Below, piece by piece: positions 15,904 to 22,769 of a stretch of 35,172 nt of DNA. The translations under genes were made by a program, and so were the position numbers. Origin of the DNA: Ruminococcaceae bacterium UBA5891 (GTDB taxonomy: Bacteria; Bacillota; Clostridia; Oscillospirales; Acutalibacteraceae); the NCBI GenBank assembly GCA_002431945.1, contig DJET01000039.1:1-35172 (forward strand), in the 5' to 3' direction. The stretch's first letter is position 1; every line of letters begins with the position of its first letter. The notes under the pieces were generated by a model. That model did not search any database, had not been told where the DNA came from, and saw only the letters and a list, made by a program, of their open reading frames with translations.

Positions 15904-16906
15904 TAAAAACACCCCCTGAAAGAATATACTTAATAAGCAGATCGCAAACCGAGTTAAGGTCGGATATTCTTAAAACCTCTGCCTCGGTATGCATATTGCG
16001 AAGCGGTACAGACACGGTGCAGGTCTTAACGCCCGAACGCGAAACCGATATAACGTCCGCATTAGTGCCGGTTCTTCCGCCCATAACCTCGGTTTGATAT
16101 TTAATGCCGTTATTTTCCGCCAGTAAAACAAGCTTTGCGGAAATACCGCTGTCAAGCGTGGGGGCAAAGCCTATCATAGCGCCGTCACCCAATTTGCCGC
16201 ATTCCTCCGGTGAAATTCCTATTCCGTTGCCAAAGCTTACGTCCACGGCAACCGCCTCGTTCGGTTCTGCGTTAAACGCGGCGGTTACGGCGCCGCGCAT
16301 ACCAAGCTCCTCGCCGTCGCTTAAAAGAAAAGCAACGTTTACGGGCAGCTCTGCGCCGCTTAGCTCCTCTGCAATTTTTAAAAGACAGGCAACGCCTGCG
16401 CGGTCGTCAAACGATCTGCCTGTTACCGCGTCTCCCGAAAGACGGCACGGCTTTGCCTGAAAAGTAACATAATCGCCGAGTGAAACCGTTTCACTCGCCT
16501 TACTTCCGAGCATAGTATCAAGCTTTATCTTGCTTATATCGTCATACTCTGTCTCACCGCTTGACAAATGCGGCGGCGTACTGCAAAACACGGCGGTAAT
16601 TTTTTCCTTGCCGTGCACCGTAACCGTGCGCGACGGCAAAGCCCTTATATCAATTCCGCCCGAAGCCGCAACGGTTAAAAATCCCTCTTCGTCAATATTT
16701 GTAACGGTCATACCAACCTGATCGATATGCGCGTCTAAAAGCAGGGTATAATCTGCCTTGCCCTTAACAAATCCTATTATACTGCCGCCCACACGCTTCG
16801 TATCGGCATAGCGCGACAGCTGCTCTTCGGCATAATCCGCCGCCTCGCGCACATTGCCTATGCAATCGCGTTTTGAAAGCTCAAATAAAAGTTCACTAAT
16901 ATCCAT
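15896..16906 (-). CDS. M42-family metallo-aminopeptidase (first copy)
   Basis: This 336-residue protein is a second M42 peptidase with a full set of metal and catalytic residues: His60 and Asp62 in DAHIDQVG, Asp167 in SFDDRAGV, Glu199-Glu200 in SDGEELGMRGA, Asp222 in AVDVSFGNG and the late histidine in RNMHTEAEV. It differs from its neighbour at the fifth ligand (Asp here, Glu there) and in the sequence before the Glu pair, suggesting different substrate preference. Its ATG overlaps the murD stop by one base (TAATG). Family members assemble into large tetrahedral dodecamers that finish off peptides left by proteases. Placement right after murD suggests co-expression with growth, and possibly a role in recycling wall or cellular peptides. 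Confidence 0.92.
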   Translation of the reverse strand: MDISELLFELSKRDCIGNVREAADYAEEQLSRYADTKRVGGSIIGFVKGKADYTLLLDAHIDQVGMTVTNIDEEGFLTVAASGGIDIRALPSRTVTVHGKEKITAVFCSTPPHLSSGETEYDDISKIKLDTMLGSKASETVSLGDYVTFQAKPCRLSGDAVTGRSFDDRAGVACLLKIAEELSGAELPVNVAFLLSDGEELGMRGAVTAAFNAEPNEAVAVDVSFGNGIGISPEECGKLGDGAMIGFAPTLDSGISAKLVLLAENNGIKYQTEVMGGRTGTNADVISVSRSGVKTCTVSVPLRNMHTEAEVLRISDLNSVCDLLIKYILSGGVFNA

Positions 16907-18285
16907 TAAAGCTTATTTACCAGTTCCTTAAAGTATTTTCCGCGCGCCACAAAATTCGGGAATGCGTCAAAGCTGGCGCACGCAGGGCTTAACGTTACAA
17001 TATCGCCCGAAGCCGCGTCCCTATGCGCCGCAGCTACCGCCTCGTCAAGATTTTTAACCCTGATAATTTCAGGCTTGCCGTTATAGCTCTTATTTTCACG
17101 TATGCATTTTTCTATTTTATCCGCCGTGTCGCCGCAAAGGTAAAGCTTTTTAACCTTTTCAATAATATACGGCACCATAGGCTCAAACGGAATATGCTTA
17201 TCGTATCCGCCCGCTATAAGAAGAACGCTTTGGTTAAAGGCTTTAAGGCCCGCAATTGTTCTTGTGGGGCTTGACGCTATTGAATCGTTATAATACTTAA
17301 CGCCGTCTAGCTCCCTTACAAATTCAATACGGTGTTCAACCCCCTTAAATTCGCGGGCAACCTTTTTAATGGACTCAACGCTTACATATCCCCAAACAGC
17401 CGAAATAGCGGCAAGATAGTTAGCAACGTTATGGTCGCCTAAAATTGTAATTTCATCGCGATGCATAATGGGAGCGTCAATTCCGCGGTACGCCATATGG
17501 ATAGTGCCGTCTGTATCAAGCCATGCCCCGTTTTTAAGCGGCTGCTCCATACTGAAATAAAGCGACTGACCGCGCACAAACTTTTTAAAGCCGTAGGTAA
17601 TATCGTTATCACGGTTTAAAACGGTGCGCGAGAAGGCGTTTTGGTGCATAAGAATATTTTTCTTTGCCTCAACGTATTCGTCCATATCCTTGTGTATATC
17701 AAGGTGGTTAGGCGCAACGTTTGTAACCACCGCAACGTCCGGGCTTTTACGCATTGAGATAAGCTGAAAGGAGGAAAGCTCAGCTACGACAAAATCGGTT
17801 GATTTAATATTTTCAATTTCGGGTAACAGCGGTTTTCCGATATTGCCGCCCAAATGCACGGTTTTACCATCTGCCTCAAGCATTTTTGCAATAAGGGTTG
17901 TGGTGGTGGTTTTACCGTCCGATCCCGTTACGGCAAAAATAGTAGCCGGGCAAAGATCGAAGAACACTTCCATTTCGCTTGTTACGGCAATTCCCTTTTT
18001 GCGCGCCGCCTCAAGCTCAGGAAGGTTAAAATTCATTCCCGGCGTGCGGAAGATCATATCAACCTCTAAATTTTCAAGATAATCCTCGCCTAACTTCAGC
18101 TCTGCACCCGCCTTTTCAAGCTCATCGGCAATACTGCCTATCTGTTCTCTGCTTCGGCGATCGCACGCGTAAACGTAAGCGCCTTTTTTCAAAAAATTAA
18201 GTATAAGCGGCGTATTGCTGACGCCAATGCCGCACATAGCGATCTTTTTACCCTTTATCTGTTCAAAAAACTGTTTGCAATCCAA
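16906..18285 (-). CDS. murD: UDP-N-acetylmuramoyl-L-alanine--D-glutamate ligase
   Basis: This 459-residue Mur ligase adds D-glutamate to UDP-MurNAc-L-Ala in peptidoglycan precursor synthesis (cytoplasm). The N-terminal Rossmann-like domain has GIGVSNTPL; the ATP loop is AVTGSDGKTTTTTLIAKML (GSDGKTT at 121-127); the central domain has SSFQL, TNVAPNHLDIH and HNVANYLAA; the C-terminal domain has YYNDSIASSPTRTIAGL and LSPACASFDAFPNFVARG. The start is TTG, with a strong GAGGGGG site 7 bases upstream; no better start is apparent. It is the promoter-proximal gene of a six-gene operon and is separated from the usual dcw cluster (no mraY, ftsW or murG nearby). The promoter overlaps a 26-bp palindromic sequence. 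Confidence 0.96.
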   Translation of the reverse strand: MDCKQFFEQIKGKKIAMCGIGVSNTPLILNFLKKGAYVYACDRRSREQIGSIADELEKAGAELKLGEDYLENLEVDMIFRTPGMNFNLPELEAARKKGIAVTSEMEVFFDLCPATIFAVTGSDGKTTTTTLIAKMLEADGKTVHLGGNIGKPLLPEIENIKSTDFVVAELSSFQLISMRKSPDVAVVTNVAPNHLDIHKDMDEYVEAKKNILMHQNAFSRTVLNRDNDITYGFKKFVRGQSLYFSMEQPLKNGAWLDTDGTIHMAYRGIDAPIMHRDEITILGDHNVANYLAAISAVWGYVSVESIKKVAREFKGVEHRIEFVRELDGVKYYNDSIASSPTRTIAGLKAFNQSVLLIAGGYDKHIPFEPMVPYIIEKVKKLYLCGDTADKIEKCIRENKSYNGKPEIIRVKNLDEAVAAAHRDAASGDIVTLSPACASFDAFPNFVARGKYFKELVNKL

Positions 18286-18302
18286 TAAAATTGCCCCCTC
18301 GG

Positions 18303-18328
18303 TAAATAAGTATTATCATACTTATTTA
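18303..18328. promoter_or_regulatory. 26-bp palindrome at the murD transcription start (operator candidate)
   Basis: Two perfect 10-base arms, TAAATAAGTA and TACTTATTTA, flank a 6-base spacer. The palindrome begins at the last base of the murD -10 element and covers the predicted start site and early leader. This is a classic position for a repressor site; a leader hairpin is the alternative. Confidence 0.5.
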
Positions 18329-18356
18329 TTATACTTAAAACGGGGTAAAATATCAA
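18328..18356 (-). promoter_or_regulatory. Promoter of the murD operon
   Basis: On the minus strand TTGATA (18351-18356) and consensus TATAAT (18328-18333) are separated by 17 bp. It is one of the best sigma-A-type matches in the window and the only one visible for the six-gene operon. Confidence 0.82.
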
Positions 18357-18365
18357 CATAATGTT

Positions 18366-18417
18366 TTAAAAAATATAAAAAGCACATCACAGCCGCACTC
18401 TAACGGTTATAATGTGC
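18366..18417 (-). terminator. Terminator of the PdaA-like deacetylase gene
   Basis: On the minus strand a 14-position stem (18404-18417 with 18382-18395, one mismatch and two G-T pairs) with an 8-base loop is followed by a T-rich tail (18381 down to 18366). It starts 16 bases after the stop codon and separates this gene from the murD promoter. Confidence 0.88.
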
Positions 18418-18432
18418 CGAAAAATTTTAAAA

Positions 18433-19392
18433 TTACCCAGCCGTATTCGGATATTCGGAAATTACAAAGCCCTTTGCACGAATACCGTCTATAACATTGC
18501 CGAGAACTGCCGCATTTGTTCTTGATACCGCGTGTATAAGGTAAATAGCGCCGCCGTGAGCATCGCTCAGCATTTTTTCCTGCGCCGAGGTCTCATCGGG
18601 CTGGTTGTTCGTATCCCAATCCTTATAAGCAAAGCTCCAGTTCATTGTCTTATAGCCGAGGCTCTGCGCTACCGCAAGCGAACGTACCGAATATTCGCCC
18701 ATCGGCGGTCTGAAAAGGAACATTTCATATCCGTATGTGTTTTTAATGTAATCGTGAAGACCTTTTATTTCATTTCTCATTTCCGAAACGGAAAGCGTTG
18801 GCATTGATTTATGACTTACCGAATGATTGCCGAGAATATGACCCTCGTTAATTATTCGTGAAACTATTTCCGGAGCAGACCTGCAATAGCTCATTGTAGC
18901 AAAGAAAATTCCCTTTGCATTTTTTTTGCTAAGCGTATCAAGAATTTTTGAAGTATATCCGTTTTCGTATCCGAGGTCGAATGTAAGATACACGCTGTTT
19001 GAAGGCGGCGCTATAAAAACCGCCCCGTATTCCGCAAATTTTTCCTGCGCGGCAACGGCGCCTGTCGGTCTGTTTGCGCTGTCTTTAACATTGCCCTGAC
19101 CGTAGCCGTGCCGTGTATTGTCAAGCTGCATAAAGCTTTCGTCATCAGGATTAATCGGTGCCGGCGCGGGTTTAACCGCCGGCGCCGAGGACGCTGCCGA
19201 GACCGTGCTTTCGGCAGACGACTCCTGCACGGCAGGCGGTGCCGATTCTTCTTCACTTACAGCCGAAGAAACCGCCGGCTGTGACAGGGCTGTGCTGCTT
19301 TGCGAAGAAACGCCGTCGGGCGATTTTTTACAGCCCGCTGTAAGCAGTACCGCGCATAACAGCAGAGCGGCCGCTTTAATTTTACTTCCCAT
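18433..19392 (-). CDS. pdaA: PdaA-like polysaccharide deacetylase, predicted lipoprotein
   Basis: This 319-residue protein has an N-terminal lipoprotein signal (lipobox LTAG-C, Cys21), then a Ser/Ala/Pro/Glu-rich linker (about 22-85) and a NodB-type carbohydrate esterase domain. The domain reads VYLTFDLGYENGYTSKILD (Asp139), GHILGNHSVSHKSM (His190, His194), FLFRPPMGEYS and GGAIYLIHAVSRTNA, and follows B. subtilis PdaA closely, including the single-Asp TFDxGYENG variant. PdaA deacetylates muramic acid to begin muramic delta-lactam formation in spore cortex. The start is the ATG at 19392, with AAGGGGT 7 bases upstream; an upstream in-frame extension would bury the signal peptide. Lipid anchoring and a long linker differ from the B. 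subtilis protein and may tether it to the inner side of the cortex. Confidence 0.85.
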   Translation of the reverse strand: MGSKIKAAALLLCAVLLTAGCKKSPDGVSSQSSTALSQPAVSSAVSEEESAPPAVQESSAESTVSAASSAPAVKPAPAPINPDDESFMQLDNTRHGYGQGNVKDSANRPTGAVAAQEKFAEYGAVFIAPPSNSVYLTFDLGYENGYTSKILDTLSKKNAKGIFFATMSYCRSAPEIVSRIINEGHILGNHSVSHKSMPTLSVSEMRNEIKGLHDYIKNTYGYEMFLFRPPMGEYSVRSLAVAQSLGYKTMNWSFAYKDWDTNNQPDETSAQEKMLSDAHGGAIYLIHAVSRTNAAVLGNVIDGIRAKGFVISEYPNTAG

Positions 19393-19411
19393 ATTTTTAC
19401 CCCTTAATATT

Positions 19412-19460
19412 AAAAAAATAAAGACACACCATTCAGAAAATCTCAAAAATGATGTGTCTT
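19412..19460 (-). terminator. Terminator of the scaffold-GGGtGRT operon
   Basis: On the minus strand a 13-bp stem (19448-19460 with 19421-19433, one G-T pair) encloses a 14-base loop and is followed by TATTTTTTT (19418-19412 region). It lies 23 bases after the GGGtGRT stop codon and closes the two-gene unit. Confidence 0.88.
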
Positions 19461-19483
19461 ACCAAAGCCGAATATATAATTTA

Positions 19484-20497
19484 TTACTTATTAAGCGCCT
19501 GCTGAACGGCAACCGCACACGCAACGGTCATACCAACCATCGGGTTGTTGCCCGCGCCTATAAGACCCATCATCTCAACGTGAGCCGGAACGGAAGAAGA
19601 GCCGGCAAACTGAGCGTCAGAGTGCATACGGCCCATAGTATCGGTCATACCGTAGGAAGAAGGACCGGCAGCCATATTATCGGGGTGAAGCGTACGGCCT
19701 GTACCGCCGCCCGAAGCAACAGAGAAATAGTTTACGCCGTTTTCAACGCACCATTTCTTGTATGTGCCTGCAACAGGGTGCTGGAAGCGCGTGGGGTTAG
19801 TGGAGTTACCGGTAATGGAAACGCCTACCTTTTCAAGCTTCATTATAGCAACGCCCTCAGGAACGTTATCTGCGCCGTAGCATTTAACAGCCGCGCGCGC
19901 ACCGTTTGAGAACGGCTTTTCGTAAACAACCTTAACCTCTTCCGCATAGGGGTCGAACTCGGTTTCAACATAGGTAAAGCCGTTAATACGCGAGATTATG
20001 TAAGCCGCGTCTTTACCGAGACCGTTAAGAATAACGCGCAGGGGCTTAACCCTTACCTTATTTGCGTTAAGAGCAATTTTAATAGCGCCCTCTGCCGCGG
20101 CAAAGGATTCGTGACCTGCTAAGAAGCAGAAGCACTCGGTCTCTTCCGAAAGGAGCATTTTGCCGAGGTTGCCGTGACCGAGACCAACCTTGCGGTTTTC
20201 CGCAACGGAGCCCGGAATACAGAAAGACTGAAGACCGATACCGATATTAGCGGCAGCGGTTGCGGCGGATTTATCGCCTGTGCGCTCAGCCTCTTTAAAA
20301 GCAATAGCAGAGCCTACGGTGTAAGCCCACTTTGCGTTTTCAAAGCAGATAGGCTGTGTTTCCTGAACGGTGGTATAAGGGTCTACGCCGTATTTTGCGC
20401 AGATTTCCTTGCACTCGTCAATAGAAGAGATACCGTAATTCTTAAGAACGCCGAGGATCTTTGCCTCGCGTCTCTCATAACCTTCAAACTGTGCCAT
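19484..20497 (-). CDS. GGGtGRT-family protein of unknown function
   Basis: This 337-residue protein carries the motif that names its family, GGGTGRT (263-269), followed by LHPDNMAAGPSSYGMTDTMGRMHSDAQFAGSSSVP. The function is not known to me. It has no signal peptide or membrane segment and is cytoplasmic. Glycine-rich stretches, including NIGIGL, GLGHGNLGKM and the C-terminal LIGAGNNPMVGM, suggest nucleotide or cofactor binding. There are eight to ten cysteines, among them Cys29/Cys33, Cys51, Cys93, Cys122/Cys124, Cys206 and Cys250, some of which could bind metal. A strong AAGGAGGT ribosome binding site overlaps the end of the NifU-like gene 14 bases upstream, so the two products are probably made in fixed ratio. 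High-quality expression signals suggest an abundant protein. Confidence 0.9.
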   Translation of the reverse strand: MAQFEGYERREAKILGVLKNYGISSIDECKEICAKYGVDPYTTVQETQPICFENAKWAYTVGSAIAFKEAERTGDKSAATAAANIGIGLQSFCIPGSVAENRKVGLGHGNLGKMLLSEETECFCFLAGHESFAAAEGAIKIALNANKVRVKPLRVILNGLGKDAAYIISRINGFTYVETEFDPYAEEVKVVYEKPFSNGARAAVKCYGADNVPEGVAIMKLEKVGVSITGNSTNPTRFQHPVAGTYKKWCVENGVNYFSVASGGGTGRTLHPDNMAAGPSSYGMTDTMGRMHSDAQFAGSSSVPAHVEMMGLIGAGNNPMVGMTVACAVAVQQALNK

Positions 20498-20511
20498 TAT
20501 ACCGTACCTCC

Positions 20512-21213
20512 TTATTCTTCGCGCGGGTCAATATACTTAACCGCGCCGTCTTCTTTATTGAAACGTCCGTAGTGACCCATGGACTGCTTGTAAGCCTCGT
20601 TCGGCTCCATACCCTTTTTAATAAGGTCTGTCATTTTGCCGAGAGAAACAAACTCATAACCGATAACCTCGTCGTTTTCGTCAAGAGCCATTCTTGTGCA
20701 GTAGCCCTCGGTCATTTCAAGGTATCTTACGCCCTTAGACTTGGTGCCGTACATAGTACCTACCATTGAGCGCGCGCCCTTGCCGAGGTCTTCCATACCC
20801 GCGCCGATTACAAGGCCGCCCTCTGAAAAAGCGGACTGGCTGCGGCCGTAAACGATCTGTAAAAACAGCTCGCGCATTGCGGTGTTTATAGCGTCGCATA
20901 CAAGGTCGGTGTTAAGCGCCTCTAAAACGGTTTTGCCGGGCAGAATTTCGGCAGCCATAGCGGCGGAGTGAGTCATACCCGAACAGCCAACGGTTTCAAC
21001 TAAGGCTTCTTCGATTATGCCGTCCTTAACGTTAAGGGAAAGCTTACATGCGCCCTGCTGCGGTGCGCACCAGCCCACGCCGTGGGTGTAAGCAGAGATA
21101 TCTTTAATCTCTTTTGCCTGTATCCACTTGCCTTCCTCCGGAATCGGAGCGGGACCGTGGTGCGGGCCCTTGGCAACAGGACACATATTTTCTACTTCCT
21201 TTGAATAAATCAT
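20512..21213 (-). CDS. NifU/IscU-like iron-sulfur cluster scaffold protein
   Basis: This 233-residue protein has an IscU-like core: cysteines in GVGWCAPQQGAC (Cys49, Cys56), in ETVGCSGMTHSAAMAAEI (Cys77, the equivalent of the second scaffold ligand), Cys106 in LVCDAIN, and Cys172 in EGYCTRM. IscU/NifU proteins assemble Fe-S clusters on three cysteines and pass them to apo-proteins. Unlike standard IscU, it is about 100 residues longer and not next to iscS, sufBCD or iscR. Members of this subgroup are typically paired with a GGGtGRT protein, as here. The first ATG is supported by AAAGGAGA; an internal ATG (residue 10, MCPVAKG) has a weaker site. It heads the two-gene unit after a leader of about 75 bases. 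It might serve the GGGtGRT protein specifically. Confidence 0.85.
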   Translation of the reverse strand: MIYSKEVENMCPVAKGPHHGPAPIPEEGKWIQAKEIKDISAYTHGVGWCAPQQGACKLSLNVKDGIIEEALVETVGCSGMTHSAAMAAEILPGKTVLEALNTDLVCDAINTAMRELFLQIVYGRSQSAFSEGGLVIGAGMEDLGKGARSMVGTMYGTKSKGVRYLEMTEGYCTRMALDENDEVIGYEFVSLGKMTDLIKKGMEPNEAYKQSMGHYGRFNKEDGAVKYIDPREE

Positions 21214-21295
21214 ATATGTTCTCCTTTCGGTGGCACGGCGATGTTATCCCGTACCCGATTTAGCCGTAATTTACAAAATCCGACCATACCTGTAC

Positions 21296-21324
21296 ATTAT
21301 ATCAAATTATTATTTAAAAAACAA
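21296..21324 (-). promoter_or_regulatory. Promoter of the scaffold-GGGtGRT operon
   Basis: On the minus strand TTGTTT (21319-21324) and consensus TATAAT (21296-21301) have a 17-bp spacer. The -35 bases are also the T-tract of the maf terminator. The leader (about 21289-21214) contains a possible ACGGC/GCCGT hairpin; I do not recognise a riboswitch class in it. Confidence 0.6.
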
Positions 21325-21366
21325 GCGTTTAGCAAAGAAAAATTATATTTTTTCTTTGCTAAACGC
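21313..21366 (-). terminator. Terminator of maf, overlapping its coding end
   Basis: A perfect 18-bp stem (21349-21366 with 21325-21342) has a 6-base loop. The 5' arm on the minus strand includes the last codons and the TAG stop of maf, and the T-tract (21324-21315) doubles as the -35 of the next promoter. Confidence 0.88.
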
Positions 21367-21904
21367 CAAGCTCGCGCTTAAGTGCCGCAACAGGCAGCCC
21401 CACAACGTTAAAATAATCGCCTTTAATTCCCTTTACAAGCAAGGCTCCCCTGCCCTGTATGCCGTATGCCCCTGCCTTATCGTAAGGCTCATCGGTTGAT
21501 ATGTATTCTTCGATTTCGCGCTCGTCAAGGGCGTAAAATTCCACAAGCGTTTCTTTGGAAAACGAACGGCAGACGCCTTTTTTTACAATAGCGCAGCCTG
21601 TAATAACCTTATGCGTGCTGCCCGAAAGCGCGGTTATCATATCCCGTGCCTCACTGCGGTTTTTCGGCTTGCCGAGTATTTTACAGTCCGCAATAACCGA
21701 GGTATCTGCGCCTATAACGGTATATTCGGGGTAATTACGCGATACCGAAAGCGCCTTTAAGCGCGCTAAATATTCGGGCTGTTTTTCGGGCGGAATATTA
21801 TTCGGCACGGTTTCCTCTTCACCCGACGGTATTATTTTAAAATCGGTTGTTATAAGGCTTAAAAGCTCTTTTCTGCGCGGCGAGGCAGAGGCTAAAATAT
21901 ACAT
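21359..21904 (-). CDS. maf: Maf-family nucleoside triphosphate pyrophosphatase
   Basis: This 181-residue house-cleaning pyrophosphatase hydrolyses non-canonical or modified (d)NTPs such as m5UTP, dTTP or UTP analogues to the monophosphate. It starts with the family signature YILASASPRRKELLSL and has TVIGADTSVIADCKILGKPKN (catalytic Asp region), HKVITGCAIV and the C-terminal YDKAGAYGIQGRGALLVKGIKGDYFNVVGLPVAAL. The length is typical. It lies three bases after the membrane protein gene upstream, so it is translationally coupled. In many Firmicutes maf sits next to shape or division genes; here it ends a pcrA-membrane protein-maf gene string. The termination hairpin includes its stop codon. Confidence 0.94.
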   Translation of the reverse strand: MYILASASPRRKELLSLITTDFKIIPSGEEETVPNNIPPEKQPEYLARLKALSVSRNYPEYTVIGADTSVIADCKILGKPKNRSEARDMITALSGSTHKVITGCAIVKKGVCRSFSKETLVEFYALDEREIEEYISTDEPYDKAGAYGIQGRGALLVKGIKGDYFNVVGLPVAALKRELGV

Positions 21905-21907
21905 ATA

Positions 21908-22711
21908 TCAAATACCTGCCACAAACGTATCAGAGCTTTCACGGGTTTTTAAATCGATTCTTTTATTGTATTCGGCTATCGCAAAGCGCACATGAACCCC
22001 AAAGGAGGTTAAGATGTAAGGCATTGTAAAAATAAGCGGAAAAACAAGAACCGATACCAGTATCCAACCGAAAAAGCTGAAAAACAGATAAATAAAATCA
22101 AGCATTGTACGCTTTGAGATCGTATCGGACATATGAATTGCCTCGGCGACCTCCATATCCTCGTCGGCGGCAATTAAAAACGGCGCCATATAGTACCGTG
22201 CCATAATGAAAATAAGAATCACCGTTGCCGCCGTTTTTAAAAACAGCGATAAATAATAAAGGTTAGAGGTCCAAAGCGGCGTGGGCATTTTAAGCGCATC
22301 GTAAATAAAGGAGCTTGAAAACAAATCGACAATAAACGACGGAATAAACAGTATTATTCCGAAAAACAGCGCGCGTGCCGCCAACAAAACCGTAAGCCTT
22401 AAAGCGCGTTTATAGGCGTTTTTAGATGTGAAATAGTAAAATACCGCAACAGGCGAATCCGCCGCGCCGAAAAGCATACGCCAAAAATAGCGCAAAAGCC
22501 CTAAAAACAGTTCGAAAAGCAGAAAAACCGATAAAATTATAAGCGAAATTTCAGCGGCGGTATCATTTGAAATATACCCGATAAACGAAGCCGCAAAGGC
22601 GGAAATAAAGTAAGAGAATATCAGCACAAGGCAAGCCACGGACGCTCTTACCCAATTGTTTTTAAGCGCGGTTTTAGCGGTCAGCTTTACCGATATGGTT
22701 GAGGCTGTCAT
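21908..22711 (-). CDS. Polytopic membrane protein, possibly DUF975-like
   Basis: This 267-residue protein has about six hydrophobic segments. The C-terminal part, ARYYMAPFLIAADEDMEVAEAIHMSDTISKRTMLDFIYLFFSFFGWILVSV, has the layout of DUF975-family proteins (a MxPyiiadxpdmsaxeAixxSxxxmkGnkwxyFxLxlSFxGW-like stretch), although the match is loose and a different unnamed family is possible. Function is unknown. The start is placed at the ATG at 22711 because GGGAG lies 8 bases upstream; the in-frame GTG at 22717 would be too close to that site. It lies 58 bases downstream of pcrA and directly before maf. Confidence 0.75.
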   Translation of the reverse strand: MTASTISVKLTAKTALKNNWVRASVACLVLIFSYFISAFAASFIGYISNDTAAEISLIILSVFLLFELFLGLLRYFWRMLFGAADSPVAVFYYFTSKNAYKRALRLTVLLAARALFFGIILFIPSFIVDLFSSSFIYDALKMPTPLWTSNLYYLSLFLKTAATVILIFIMARYYMAPFLIAADEDMEVAEAIHMSDTISKRTMLDFIYLFFSFFGWILVSVLVFPLIFTMPYILTSFGVHVRFAIAEYNKRIDLKTRESSDTFVAGI

Positions 22712-22769
22712 AAACACAACTCCCGAATTTGATATAAATACATTTTAACCTGTAATTTTTAAGATAATG

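Noticed and set aside
19118..19909. 263-residue plus-strand open frame
   Set aside because: It runs across the pdaA linker, the terminator at 19412-19460 and the GGGtGRT gene, all better explained on the minus strand.
21214..21290. Riboswitch in the scaffold gene leader
   Set aside because: Only a short ACGGC/GCCGT stem and small hairpins are visible; no known aptamer core could be recognised and there is no expression-platform terminator.
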